Positions 28,301-46,316 of a stretch of DNA of 64,000 nt are shown piece by piece (the first letter of the stretch is position 1; each line of letters begins with the position of its first letter). The stretch is from Onchocerca volvulus (taxonomy: Eukaryota; Nematoda; Chromadorea; Rhabditida; Onchocercidae): positions 1,178,001 through 1,242,000 of the forward strand of contig HG738137.1 of the NCBI GenBank assembly GCA_000499405.2, written 5' to 3'. A model generated the notes under the pieces. The model saw nothing but the letters and a program-made list of their open reading frames with translations. It was not told the origin of the DNA and did no database searches. The position numbers and the translations under genes were made by a program.

Positions 28301-31218
28301 TCAATCTTCGAGCATTATTCCAATTATTTTTAAGCAAAAATTAATTCAGTAAAAAATTGTTTTGATTTTTCACTTCATTCATTATAATAAGCATTCTCGA
28401 TTTATGTTTGTGTTATCCCAGCTTGAACTAATTCCTGAGGTTAAGCTCTAGAAGATAATTTTTAGAAGGATAAATTAATATCAAATGAAAAAACTGCGAT
28501 TCCATTTACATGCATCAAAGAAAAATATGCCATCAGAGATTAAATTTTAATTTGACTTTTGCGAAACAGAAAGCAGTGAACGTATAACATATTTTTGTTC
28601 AACATATAAAAAGTAAAATAAGGAAAATATTTTTATATAATATATCATAACATGATTCTGATCACTCTTTTCGAGATTCTATTACACAGAGGTTCCTGAA
28701 TATCTACTCTTGAGATTCTAAATATCATTATTTATCATAAGTAAAAAATTTCAGCATACAATAATATTGAAAGCAAAACAATCTGATACCGATATATGGT
28801 CTTGAAAAGAATTACGATAAAGAATAATTTAATTCAGATATCTTTGATGAAATTTTTTTTTTCACGCTGGCTGTACTAAATAAATAAAGATAATAGCAAC
28901 ATTTATTATCGGTTGATTAGCAAATTTCATTGTTCTTCTAATTTAATAATTATGAATGAAAAAAAATTAATGATAGAGGGATAGAAAGTTTTCAGTGATA
29001 TTTCCATGAGATTATTCGATAAACATCCTTGAGTATAATCCAATTTTTTACCAATTTTTTTCAGTTTTTTTCTAAAATTTTTCATAAAATATTTTATTTA
29101 ACCGTAGAGAAAATCGGATGTGGAGTGATTTTGGCTAAATAAGTAGAAATGATGGGATTTGATAAAAATGAACTTCTTGGAAATGCAAATTCTTGAAAGC
29201 AATGATTTCCGATATGTCGAATTGAACAAAAGTATTTTACTTATGAAAATAAGTAGTTATATTGCGATTGTTTGATGAATGAAATTGAGAACGTTTGGAA
29301 AAGATTACCACTCATATTAGAACTAATAACAATTGGATGTTAGTGCTTACATTATTCATCTTGATGGACAAGAAAATTATTTTTGGTTTGTTGATATCTA
29401 TAGTGAGTCCGGGAACGAATAGGTAAAAATACGGTAGAAAGATCCAAGTCTTAAACGATATAAGGATTTCATTCTTTGTGCAAGAGATAAGGGGTTTTAT
29501 AATTGAAAAAAATAGCTGAAATTCTGATTTATCGAATCTTTGGATATTTTTCCCTTGCTGTTCTAGTTTTCTTTTTTTTTTTTAATTTTTTAAATTGTTT
29601 CGGTTTTATGATTTTAAATCGTTCCGGTTTCTTCTAGTTTTTGGACTATTTGGTTTTCGAAAATTCATGTTAATCGGATAGAAAAAAAAAAGAAAGAAGG
29701 AGAAGTTTTTCAAAAAGAAAAATGATTATTTGGAATGAAAAATTGAAGAAATGATTAAGGGAATTAAAATTTGCGTAATTTTTAAAAATTTCGACAAAAT
29801 TGTGAATTTTTCCGCTGTTTTTATGTGTTAGGTTGTATCGGAATGTAAATTTAAATTTTTAAAAACTTTTGTTTCTTATAAATGTTATTTGATAAAGAAC
29901 GAGAAAATCTTGGGTAGATATAAGGATTTTAATAAAACTTATCTTGATTATATGTATTTCGAGAATTTCTTTTAATACTTATTCAATTTTCTTAAGCTCG
30001 CAGCAGCAATTTTGCAACAATCTCAACACGGTCAAGCAATGAATGTATTTCCTAACTTTTCATTTCCACTATCACAATCATCGCCATCCGTTGTTAATGG
30101 CAACAATTTGATGGCAAAAGTATCTGAAAATGATCAACATGTGGAAATATCAACGGATACACAGACAACTACTAGTACCATGACAGCTGCTGATATTACA
30201 GTTAGTAATGGTGATTGTTTGGGACAAAAAATACCATTACCGCTATCACCACCACCACCACCACCATTACCATCATCATCATCATCATCGTCAGCATCAT
30301 TACCATCTAAACCTGTTCCATCATCATCGTTATCATTATCATCAACAACAACATTAACATCAACATCTGTCAATATGCAGCAAAAATTGTTGACTCAGCA
30401 ACGAAATGAAACAGAGACGGATCATCAACAACATCGGAAATATTCTCTTCAAACGGTTTGCATTATTATTTATTTCTTTTCATAATTTTCACTTAAATGA
30501 TATGTTTCCAGTCGAAGGATGCTTGTTATAAGAAGAATTTCAGTAAATTTGAGAAAGTTAAGAGGAAAATTAAATTTCTTTCTGTATCCATCGGAACATA
30601 TAATATCTTTTATTTTAATTATCGATAATAATACTCATTGCACCAATGTTTTAATTTATTTGCCCATAACTTGGAGATGTTGTTTTTCTGTACATTATTT
30701 GTACTTATATACTTATGATCTAACTTACATACCTATTAATATGCCAATAAATGATATATTATTGATATATAATGATAAATGATATATTGGTGATATACAA
30801 TAAATGATAAATAATATATTGGTGATATATAATAAATGATCTATTTTTTCTATATTCAATAATTTCATTTATAACGGCAACATTACCAAATAACTGTTGA
30901 AGAATGATTATTATTCTCGAGAAGTCATTTCAATGTCTCTTTCGATTATTCTCTGGTCTAACATTTATTTAAATTCAATTTCTCTTTTTCTTTATTTTGG
31001 AAATATCGATTACTTTATTGTTATACAGAAATTTTGTTTTACAGGCTTCACAAAATAATTGGCCTGGTGAAACTGATTGGATGGAAAATGAGAAGCATAT
31101 ACTTAGCAAGGAAAATGCGATGAAAGATGTACATGCTGAGGAAATTAGTGCAGAAGGGGAGCCTGTTTGGGTCATGAGGTATGAATAAATGTGCTATGGT
31201 ACTATATATTTTTATACG

Positions 31219-31276
<58 letters not shown>

Positions 31277-34200
31277 GAAGAGAAATTTATTTATTAGTTT
31301 AATGAACAAAAAAATGTTATTAATTAACTGTTAATGCTGAATTTTTTACCTCTTCTACATCTTGTATAATAATAAGTTCCTCACTTGCATATGATTTTAT
31401 TAGAAAGAAATTTTATCTTTGATATTTTATTCAGATACTTTTTTCTAGATTGCGATGTTTGTCTAGCTGCTCGATAATAGTTTCACAATCTTTTAAATTA
31501 AAATTCAAAAAAGATTTTGAGAATCAGTAAAATATTACCATAAGTTTTAAGCTTATTTCCATCGGAAAATTGATTTTTTCATCAATCTGATGGAATTTTC
31601 TTTTCATTTTGCGCTTTTTACTTCTTTCCATTTTTTTCCTCTTTATCAAATCAAGATTAATATAAGTGTTGGAATTTTGGCTTATAACAAAATTTTTTCT
31701 TTCCAGAGACTCATATATAAAGAGAGTTCAAAGAGAAGAAAATCAAAGCAATGAAGAAATTGTGGGAATGGATAAAAACGCTGAAAGTAAATAATCTAGT
31801 ATCAGTTTTCAAATTTCCATATATGATATTAGAGTATTTTAAATTTGATAATTTATTCACAATATATATTCTTATATGCCTGATCCTTTTGTTTCTTTGA
31901 ATATAATTTTACTAAGGAAAAATTCACCTTTTTTATAGAATTAGAACCAACTTCGGATGAAGCAATTAATGAAACCGAAAGTTTGTTATCAAAAGATGAA
32001 CAAGGAGGTGATGATGGGATTAAAACAAAAAAAGGCTCGAAAAAGGAAGGTTTTTATTTTTATGCATTTATTCGTTTGCATCATTTTTTTTTTTCTATTA
32101 TTAAAGCTAATTCAAACATTGTTATTCAAGTAATTGATTGATTGGTTAAGATAACGATTAGAATTAAAACTGGTCGGTTAGAAAAAAATATTGCTTATGA
32201 TCTTATGTTTTTGCTTTTTTTTTTTTAAACAGTATTTGCATAATATTTTTCATTAAATTTTGCATTAATTTCGCGAAAATTTTAATTGTTTTCTTTTTAA
32301 ATTTAGGGGATTTTAGCTTGTATTACTTTGCAGTTATAGTGCACGAGCCAGCAGTACTCATTGAAGGCGTGCTATTTCGAGCCAGATATTTAGGCTCTAC
32401 GCAGTTAATTTGTGAAGGAAGACCGACAAAAACGAGCCGTATGATGCAAGCACAAGAAGCGGTAGCTCGGGTTAAAGTTAGAAATATTTCATTTCATTTT
32501 ATCAGAATATCAAAATTATCCGAATAATTTTGGTATTTACATTGTTTTTCATCACAGAACTTTACTGTTCAAGGATTAATATAGTTTTAATTTCATCCAA
32601 TTTTTAATTTATAAAATTCTGAGATTTCTGAATAGAAGTATGAAAACAAATTTTTTTTTTTTCATTTTGCTGCATATTTTATTTAGTTCTAATAAAATAT
32701 ATGAATTACTGGCGAATTTTTGATTTTCAAAATTTGGAAATTTTAAAATATACGAAAATAATGTTTGCATTTAAAAATAATTTTTATTGTTTCAGGCACC
32801 AGCCGGTGAAATTCAGCCAAGTACAGATATCGATTTATTTATATCAACGGAAAAGATTATGGTATTAAATACCGATCTTCAGGTTTGTTCATACATATAT
32901 TCGTGCAATTATTGATTAAACATTATACTGTATTTTCTAAACAAAACTTTGAATTAAACGTTTTTTTTCTTCATCTGTTTTATTAATTTTCATTTAGTTG
33001 AATACATTAGGAATAACATTATATCATATGAAAAGAGGAATCGAAATTTTGCTTTTTCTTTTTGATAAAGAATCAATAAACCGAATATTGAGATTTAAAT
33101 TCTTCTTTTATTTTATGTATTAATAGTTTTCATGCTTTCTTTGCAGAATATAACTCATTTGTTAAATTATTTCAGCGAATATCTGATACAGATGTTCGAC
33201 AGGTATGTATTTTTAATCGAAAATTTAAAAAAAAGAGGAATTTTATTAACTGATTTACACTAGTTAATTTTTATATTACAAAGTATTTAAGATTGTTTTT
33301 CCATGATTTTTTCCTCTTCTACTTTTTTTCTATGGAAAATAAATTTTTGCAGGATTGCTATAAAGATTGCATGCAATCCAGCAATCCTGAAATTGCTCAG
33401 GTTTTAGACTAGATAATAATCTAGAGAGACCAGATAGGATAACAATGCGGTTAACTCATTTTTCTCTTGAGTTTTTTGAACTTTTTTGACATTACATGAA
33501 TCGGATACTAGCAGAAATTTTAAAATTTGAAAAAAATTTACAAAAATAAAATTTAAATAATGCCAACTAGAATTTCATTTATTCTTCATCCAACCTAAAT
33601 TTATCAATATTTCGTTTATTTCCCATTATGCTTTCATTACTATTGTATTTTTCCAAATATTTTTCCTTTTCTCTAACTATTACTCTTTGACCGCTTTCTA
33701 AAATGAAAATTTCAACGTATGTATATACTCATACGTATACAATATACATATATAATATCTCTCAAAATTTTAATCAAAAATTATTACGCAATAATTCCAT
33801 TGATCCGTTTGACAAACTATCAGTATGCAAGTGTTGTAGGATAGATTGTTAAAGGAATTATCAAATCAGATGTTGAAAAATTTTTTTTTTTGAGTATTTT
33901 TTATTTAATGATTGTTTTTTTATTAAAATTTATCATCACAGATTATCATCATTTCCTATTGCATCCAGTTTTTCTTTCTTTTTTATCTACCATCTAACAA
34001 ATAATTTAAGACCCAAAAATTCTGCACATACATACTTATGATGTTGGTTATCGTTGTAGTAATAATAGCAGTGGAAAATGGAAAATTCTATGCATGTGAA
34101 ATTTGATAAAAGTTTGAAAATTTATATTGAAATTTAACTTGGATTCTTTATTTGGAAGCATTATAATCTTAGCAAATATTATAATCTTACAAATAATATA

Positions 34201-34776
34201 TGCTTAGTATTGTTATGTTATTTTTATTGTTGTTCTTGTTGTAGCAGTTGTTTTACTTCCGCTTATGCTTTGATAATGATGAATAACTTTATGTTTTCAA
34301 CTAATTAATGTGTTTCGTTCTTCGTTTTAATTTCATTCGGTTTTTCATATCTTACATTAAGAGGAAAGCTAAGAAACAAAAATTTCACACAAATTTAAAG
34401 ATTGTTTTTAAGAAATTTCAAGAAAATTTCATAATTTTTGACCAGAATTCAGAAATTTCATGCCATTCAAATAGTATTATTCAAGATATTATTTAATCTA
34501 ATGTTTTATGAATCTATTAACTATTTCTTCGAAATTACAAATCCAAATATATAATAGGTTCATTTTTAGAATCTTTAAAAATTAGACAGTACTTATTCAT
34601 TTTTTTATATTAATAAATGTTTTGTTTTTACAATTTATATGACCTAAAAGTTCTAAATTTGTATTATTTAGATTCGTATTTCAGGAAAAATTCTGAAATC
34701 TTATTTGAATGTTCCAGTTATTTTATTGATTATTTAATTTATCGAGTATCAGTTGAGCTTTGATTAATCTTTTTTT

Positions 34777-34807
<31 letters not shown>

Positions 34808-37800
34808 CTACAGGATATATTAATGGATCATGCGTTACGAACGATATCGTATATTGCGGATATCGGTGATCTAGTTGTTTTGATGGCACGCCGGATGTCA
34901 CAGTCATCTAAGGAGGAGTCTTTTTCCATAAGGTATGAAATCTTTTTAATTATAATTTATGTCTAATTAATTGTAATTATTGAGCAATACCTAAATGCTT
35001 TTTTTACTGATGACAGATTACGATTGATAGCTAATTGATAAGATAGGCTAAATTTATGCTACTGTCAAAGATGACGATATCTTTAAAAAATCTTTAAATT
35101 CTTTTCATTGTGCTAAATGATTCAAATTTGCTAAATTCAAAATCACTCAACTAATCAGTTGTGTTTCTTATTAAATGTTGTATAAGTTGTTTATTGATTT
35201 TTTTTTCTCAAACTTCGAAGTTAAAAAGCATATACATATTTTCATTATTTTTCTTTTCTATTTATTCTCAGTTAGAATTTCATTAATGTCCAGTAACTGC
35301 ATATTGTTCATTCTTTGTTTCAAATTTTTATTTTCGCGTAACATATGAAATGGTTTAAAAAAATGGGATGGATAAAGATTTATTGAAAAGTCACTTTCAC
35401 AGTTTTTATCATATTCATACAGTCAATATTTTACTAATACTTTAGGTAATCTAATACTATTTTCAGTTTCTGATTCTCAATTTTATCATTCCATGGTTGA
35501 TTCAGTTGACTAATTGCTGTTGATATAAGTTGCAATCTAAAATATTAAAAAAAAAATCGAATTGTTAAAGTGTTATGTCAGTTTAAAAAAGAAAATTTTC
35601 AAAAAAAAAAAAAGAAAAAAAAAAGTAATGTTCGATTCAATAAATTTTGCAACGAATTCTAAATTTGATGGAATTCTTAGTATTTAGAGAAGAAATGATC
35701 TCGATTAATCAATTAAAAATTATAATAACGGAGATTTATTTGAACATGAGCTGAAATTCATTGGAATCTTATGATAAACAGAAATCCATCTTCACGGTGA
35801 TGGAAAATTTGATAGAAGAAAATTCGATCAATCAACAAGCAAAATTTCTTTAAAAATGACCGAAAAAAATTGTTTCTACTATTACAGAAAAATTGTTGAA
35901 TATACTTGATAAATTTAAATTTAACTTCAAGGTGGAATTGATATCGCAAGGTAGAGAATAGCGAAATAGAAAAGGAGAAAGATGAGCATGTGAGAAGTCT
36001 TAACATTGCTCTTGAAATTGAATAGTTATTATAGAAAATATCATTTATCATGCACGATATTTTGCATTTGTTAAAATTTCGAGCAATAATTGAAATTTAG
36101 AAATGAAATATTTGGAAATATATGATGTATCAATTGCATAGAAATATTTTATTTGCAGTACACCTCGCGTGATTTGTCATGTTTTTGAATCGGATGAAGC
36201 ATCTTTTATCGCCCAATCCATCGGACAGGCCTTCCAAGTTGCTTATGTCGAATTTCTTCGCGCTAACGGTATCGATGATCCATCATATTTACGAGAAATT
36301 GATTATCAGGTTTTTCATTTAATTTATTATCTTTCTTTTTCCTTTCTTCATCCTTCCTCACAACTTTCATTTTAGATTAAATTTTTGTTTTTGATAATTC
36401 ATTTTAGAAAATTTTCAAGAGATTATCGTATTTCCGAAAATATATTTTCAGTGATATGCAAAATTTTAAAACATTTATTGAGTTAATTGAGTTGATGAAA
36501 TGCATAAAATTTTGTCATATATTATCTTGATCAAATTGAAATTTTCATATTTGAATTTATTGGTTTTGAATTCAATTTTATTGTACTTATTACTCTGGTA
36601 TTTTCAAATTATATTTGCTTCACGTCAATTTGCACATGAATTTTGGTTTCAAATAACCATAATTATACGTAAAAAGATATCATTTCCCTCAATTGCTACT
36701 ATTTATTGATTAGGCATTAATATTCGAGGACTTGTTTTGTTTTTGTTTAACTCATACGAATTATTTAATTCATCTTTTAATTATGATCGATGTAATTATA
36801 ATGATATCCTAATATATTCTAAAAAAATTTCAAAAATTTTTTTTGAAACAAATTTCGGAAAGCTTTTATTCTTTAATTAGCAACTTAATAAGTAGTTCAA
36901 ATTATAATTTTTATAAAATAGCAAGATTTTAGGAAGTACTGAGTTCACAAGAATTAATGGGTGATGAATTGGAGATGTTTGCTAAGAAAGAAGCTCAAAA
37001 AGATGTTGTTGTACCGAAAAAAGCTGGCGAACCATTGGGTGTTGTGGTTGTCGAATCCGGCTGGGGTTCAATGTTACCGACGGTTGTTATTGCTAATTTA
37101 CAGCCAAACGGTGCTGCTTGTCGATGTAATCATTTAAATATTGGTGATCAGGTAGAAATCTTTTTTTTTTCAATTTTTTTAATTGAAGAAATAAATGCGA
37201 TAAATATTTATTAATTGAGTAGTGGACAGTGAAATGTAGTAGTTAAAAAAGAAGAAAATTTTGCAGTTCACTATATATATTTTTTTTTTATAATGACTTT
37301 TTACTTATTTATTTTTTTTCTTTTTAGATAATTGCAATCAATGGCATATCCTTAGTAGGTCTTCCTCTAGCTTCAGCACAACAAAATATTAAGGTTGGTA
37401 AATTTGAATTTTTTTCGATGATGATTTTTCATAAGCTGCAATAATTATACATCATAGTTATTGTTTCTTTTTTGTCTATTTTATTCAAAAACTATATAAT
37501 ATTTACAGGCAACAAAAAGTTCTACAGCTGTTAAATTAACGGTTGTTTCGACACCACCAGTTGTTGAAGTTAGAATTAGGCGTCCTGATACTAAATATCA
37601 GCTTGGATTTAGTGTGCAAAATGGAGTGGTATAAATTATTCTTACATTTTGCTCATTTAGTTTTGAACTAATATTTAAAATTTTATTTATTTATTTAATA
37701 ATTGTTGTTATTGTTTAAAATTGTGTAATAGAAGAAAAATTTCATTTCGAAAATTAAATTATACTGTCAATTTTTTTTTACAAAATTTCATAAAATCCAT

Positions 37801-38225
37801 CAGTTTTATAAAAGAGAATGCAACTTAATAGAAAATAAAATTTTAACTGCAAACTATTTAATTATGAATTATAATGAAAAATTATGATAAACATCAGACG
37901 TGCAGTGTAATGCTACGTAATTTATGAGCAATTTTAATGCATTTACACTTATTTGGGATTAATTTTTCCAAAAAATATTACCAAATATGTTTTATGGAAT
38001 TCCGAATTTTAGATTTGTAGTTTACTGCGTGGTGGTATAGCGGAACGTGGTGGAATTCGTGTTGGCCATCGAATTATTGAAATTAATTCACAAAGTGTTG
38101 TTGCGGTACCACATGAACGAATAGTTAATATGCTAGCATCAGCAATCGGTGAGATTCATATGAAAACGATGCCAACATCAATGTTTCGTCTGCTCACTGG
38201 CCAGGAAGTGCCAAATTATATTTGA
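8518..38225 (+). CDS. lin-10: LIN-10 / X11 / Mint scaffold: PTB domain plus two PDZ domains
   Basis: LIN-10 is the worm Mint/X11 (APBA) adaptor; it acts with LIN-2/CASK and LIN-7 in polarised receptor sorting. Phase-consistent exons: 8518-8671, 20035-20357, 21727-21879, 23255-23393, 23867-23928, 24151-24519, 25389-25508, 26654-27109, 29997-30455, 31045-31178, 31707-31786, 31939-32049, 32307-32476, 32796-32882, 33176-33202, 34814-34932, 36159-36309, 36933-37151, 37328-37393, 37509-37628, 38013-38225; about 1243 residues. The N-terminal ~850 residues are low complexity (Q, S, P, A, N and acidic stretches). The PTB begins near residue 868 ([14 protein letters not shown]) and includes [20 protein letters not shown] and [24 protein letters not shown]1 has [13 protein letters not shown] and PDZ2 has [19 protein letters not shown]. 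The protein ends VPNYI, like the PVYI tail of vertebrate Mints that folds back on PDZ1. The PTB-PDZ half is certain. Exon 1 is supported by an in-frame TAA just before its ATG and by matching phase, but lacks similarity support. Confidence 0.93.
8881..9041. repeat. Inverted repeat with 56-nt arms
   Basis: The left arm 8881-8936 (GTTCAAATTATC...AATTAAC) and the right arm 8986-9041 are reverse complements over 56 nt with 3 mismatches by my count. They are separated by 49 nt that contain repeated AACTGTTTAAA units. This has the shape of a fold-back or MITE-like element. No obvious target-site duplication was found. Confidence 0.9.
15900..15998. repeat. Inverted repeat with 45-nt arms and 9-nt loop
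   Basis: Arms 15900-15944 and 15954-15998 (starting TTTATCCAGACAAACTGCAA) pair over 45 nt with 2 mismatches around the loop CGTAATTTT. The transcript, on either strand, would be an almost perfect hairpin. It could be a small fold-back element or a hairpin RNA precursor. Confidence 0.9.
17790..18235. other. Higher-complexity intronic patch, function unknown
   Basis: Within lin-10 intron 1 this 450 bp is richer in GC and CpG than its surroundings. It is open on both strands: 115 codons on minus (18141-17794) and 66 on plus (18030-18230). Neither frame matches a family I recognise and no clear exon boundaries pair with lin-10. It could be an internal promoter or enhancer, or a first exon of a shorter isoform. 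Confidence 0.3.
24903..24950 (+). CDS. lin-10: Candidate alternative lin-10 exon ending in a stop
   Basis: After a consensus acceptor (CTAATAG, ending 24902), reading on in phase 0 from the exon ending at 24519 gives [15 protein letters not shown] and then TAG at 24948-24950. This continues the charged helix-like sequence of the preceding exon ([13 protein letters not shown]). The only donor before the stop (GT at 24947) makes a 44-nt exon. That would leave phase 2, while the next constitutive exon (25389) needs phase 0. It is therefore either an alternative terminal or frame-switching exon, or a further small exon was missed. Confidence 0.45.
   Translation, partial: VEARNAEARLELLRM
25274..25324. 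repeat. Poly(T) run of about 51 nt
   Basis: Uninterrupted T tract in the intron just upstream of the lin-10 exon at 25389. Its exact length is likely to vary or be assembly-limited. Confidence 0.9.
30740..30843. repeat. Tandem AT-rich repeat
   Basis: About three diverged copies, roughly 28-32 bp each, of a unit like AAATGATATATTGGTGATATA lie in the lin-10 intron between exons 30455 and 31045. Confidence 0.75.
31217..31273. repeat. (TA)n microsatellite
   Basis: More than 20 TA dinucleotides follow directly after the lin-10 exon that ends at 31178. Confidence 0.9.
33176..33202 (+). CDS. lin-10: 27-nt microexon of lin-10 inside the PTB domain
   Basis: An acceptor TTTCAG (ending 33175) and a donor GTATG (33203) enclose nine codons, RISDTDVRQ. 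These keep phase 0 between LNTDLQ (exon ending 32882) and DILMDHAL (exon 34814). Vertebrate Mints run directly from the equivalent of LNADTQ into ETMMDHPL, so these residues are an insertion in a PTB loop. It could be constitutive or alternatively spliced; the upstream acceptor at about 33146 gives no compatible frame. Confidence 0.65.
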
Positions 38226-39888
38226 TAAATCGATTTTTTTATTTAAAAAAATTTTTTTTTTAATCAATTTTTCTTTCTTCTCTTACAGTTTGTTATCTAT
38301 TTGTTAAAAGAAAAATTTCCCTCATTTTTTACTGTTTTATTTGATCATTTTAAAGCTAATTGTGTTCTTCGATCTATTTAAGTTTTTATACTTGCTTTAA
38401 ATGAAAATTATTTTGTATTGAAAAATGCCAAAATTCAGCTCTCCCGTGCACTCTTGAAATATGTTAATATGGAAGGGTGTTGACGAAGAAAGGTAATTTC
38501 GACTAAGTTTGTACCAAGTTTCGTCCCACGTTATAGTACAATATATGTTAAAATATATCGAGAAAGTTTCTTTTTCTCATATCTACTATGACGGGTATAA
38601 GACAGGCTTTATACAATGATAATAATCATTGAAATAAAGTTTGTATTCTATTAATATTAGTGACGGAATCTATTTAGGTTTTTCATTGCATCCGGAAGAA
38701 ATCCGGAATATTTGTTAGCATTCCATCCATGTATATTGGGATCTTTCAAAATCTTTATGAATAGTTTTTATTGCAACGCATTTTATGTAAAGATTTCAAT
38801 GTGAAGCTAATTAACATTTTGATTAAACAAATCAATTTATATATATTTCGCATACTTCTTTATCTCCTGTGATATAATAAAAGCATTTGATTAGGTAAAT
38901 CTTATACGAATTGTATTACTTACATCTTCCAATAGTTAAATTTATAGGAATTACCTTCTTTTTTCTTCTTTTTATATGTTTGTTTCATTATTTTTTGGTT
39001 TCTATTTATTTATTTTTTTTTTTTTGTGTAAAGAATATGTCGTATATCATATAAAACGTATTGAAAAAAAAAGTGGTTGACACAGGAATTCAAGATAGTT
39101 GATGTAACACGTGAACATGTATGTAAGCCTAACTTATGAAATCAGATGAAATTTGTGGTTTATTTGAATATGAACAACAGTGATGCGTAAAATATACAGA
39201 AAAAAATATACAGTAAAGGCAATCAAGATTCCTACAACCGTTTTAGGAAAAATATTTTCACAAATTATTTCTAAATATAATTCCCGTGAAGCAGTCCATT
39301 GTAATCTAAAATTTTATAGAAATGAGAGGACTACTTTGTAAGCATAAGTTTCTATATATATATATATATATATAAACATGAAACAAAGGTAAATAAATTT
39401 TGTGCATAGAATGAAATTATAATAGTGATCGGTTCTGCTAGTGCAGAAGAAATATAAATACGGAAAATTTAAATGTCACATATGCTAAACCTGATAGACA
39501 TAAATATATCCTAAACTTCAAAACATACTGCCCCAGAAAGGAAATTGCCAAAAAAAAGAAAAAAACTGCCCCAGAAAAATCTCTTTGACTGTAGTCATGT
39601 TAGTAAGCTTCACAATAATCTTTTGTACTTATATCATAGTTCCGGAATTCAAAAGAATCATTATTGAATGTTTTTGAATAGATGAAGAAATGCTTTCTAT
39701 ACCAACCCATAATAATTTGCAAAGTTCTAAAATGTTTCAAGAAAAATCGTAAAAGACTTCTGTCTCTATGAAGGACTCTTTTTCTTCAATAAAAAGTTTT
39801 CTTTCTTATCTCTACAAGTCAAAAAGATATTATTCCATTCGGGTCAAAAATAGGCTAGTCGAACCTAATGATAATTTTTTTACATTAA
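38226..39888. other. Convergent intergenic region, 3' UTRs of lin-10 and the PCMTD gene
   Basis: The lin-10 and PCMTD genes end 1.66 kb apart, facing each other. The sequence is AT-rich with no coding signal. It contains the lin-10 poly(A) signal, a short (TA)n at 39355-39374, and two copies of CTGCCCCAGAAA (39528 and 39566 regions). A TTTATT at about 39159, which is AATAAA on minus, is a possible but distant signal for the PCMTD gene. Confidence 0.6.
38633..38638 (+). terminator. Poly(A) signal AATAAA of lin-10
   Basis: AATAAA occurs about 410 nt after the lin-10 stop codon (TGA, 38223-38225), within ATTGAAATAAAGTTTG. This spacing is compatible with a nematode 3' UTR. The cleavage site was not determined. 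Confidence 0.6.

Positions 39889-46316
<6,428 letters not shown>

Noticed and set aside
30001..30006. Acceptor TCGCAG/CAGCAG for the lin-10 exon ending at 30455
   Set aside because: These AGs put the exon in a frame with an early stop. The AG at 29996 (TTAAG) gives phase 0 and the LAAAILQQ reading.
33147..33202. Longer version of the lin-10 microexon starting at the acceptor near 33146
   Set aside because: It is 56 nt, so it would shift the PTB frame. The internal TTTCAG acceptor at 33175 gives a clean 27-nt exon.
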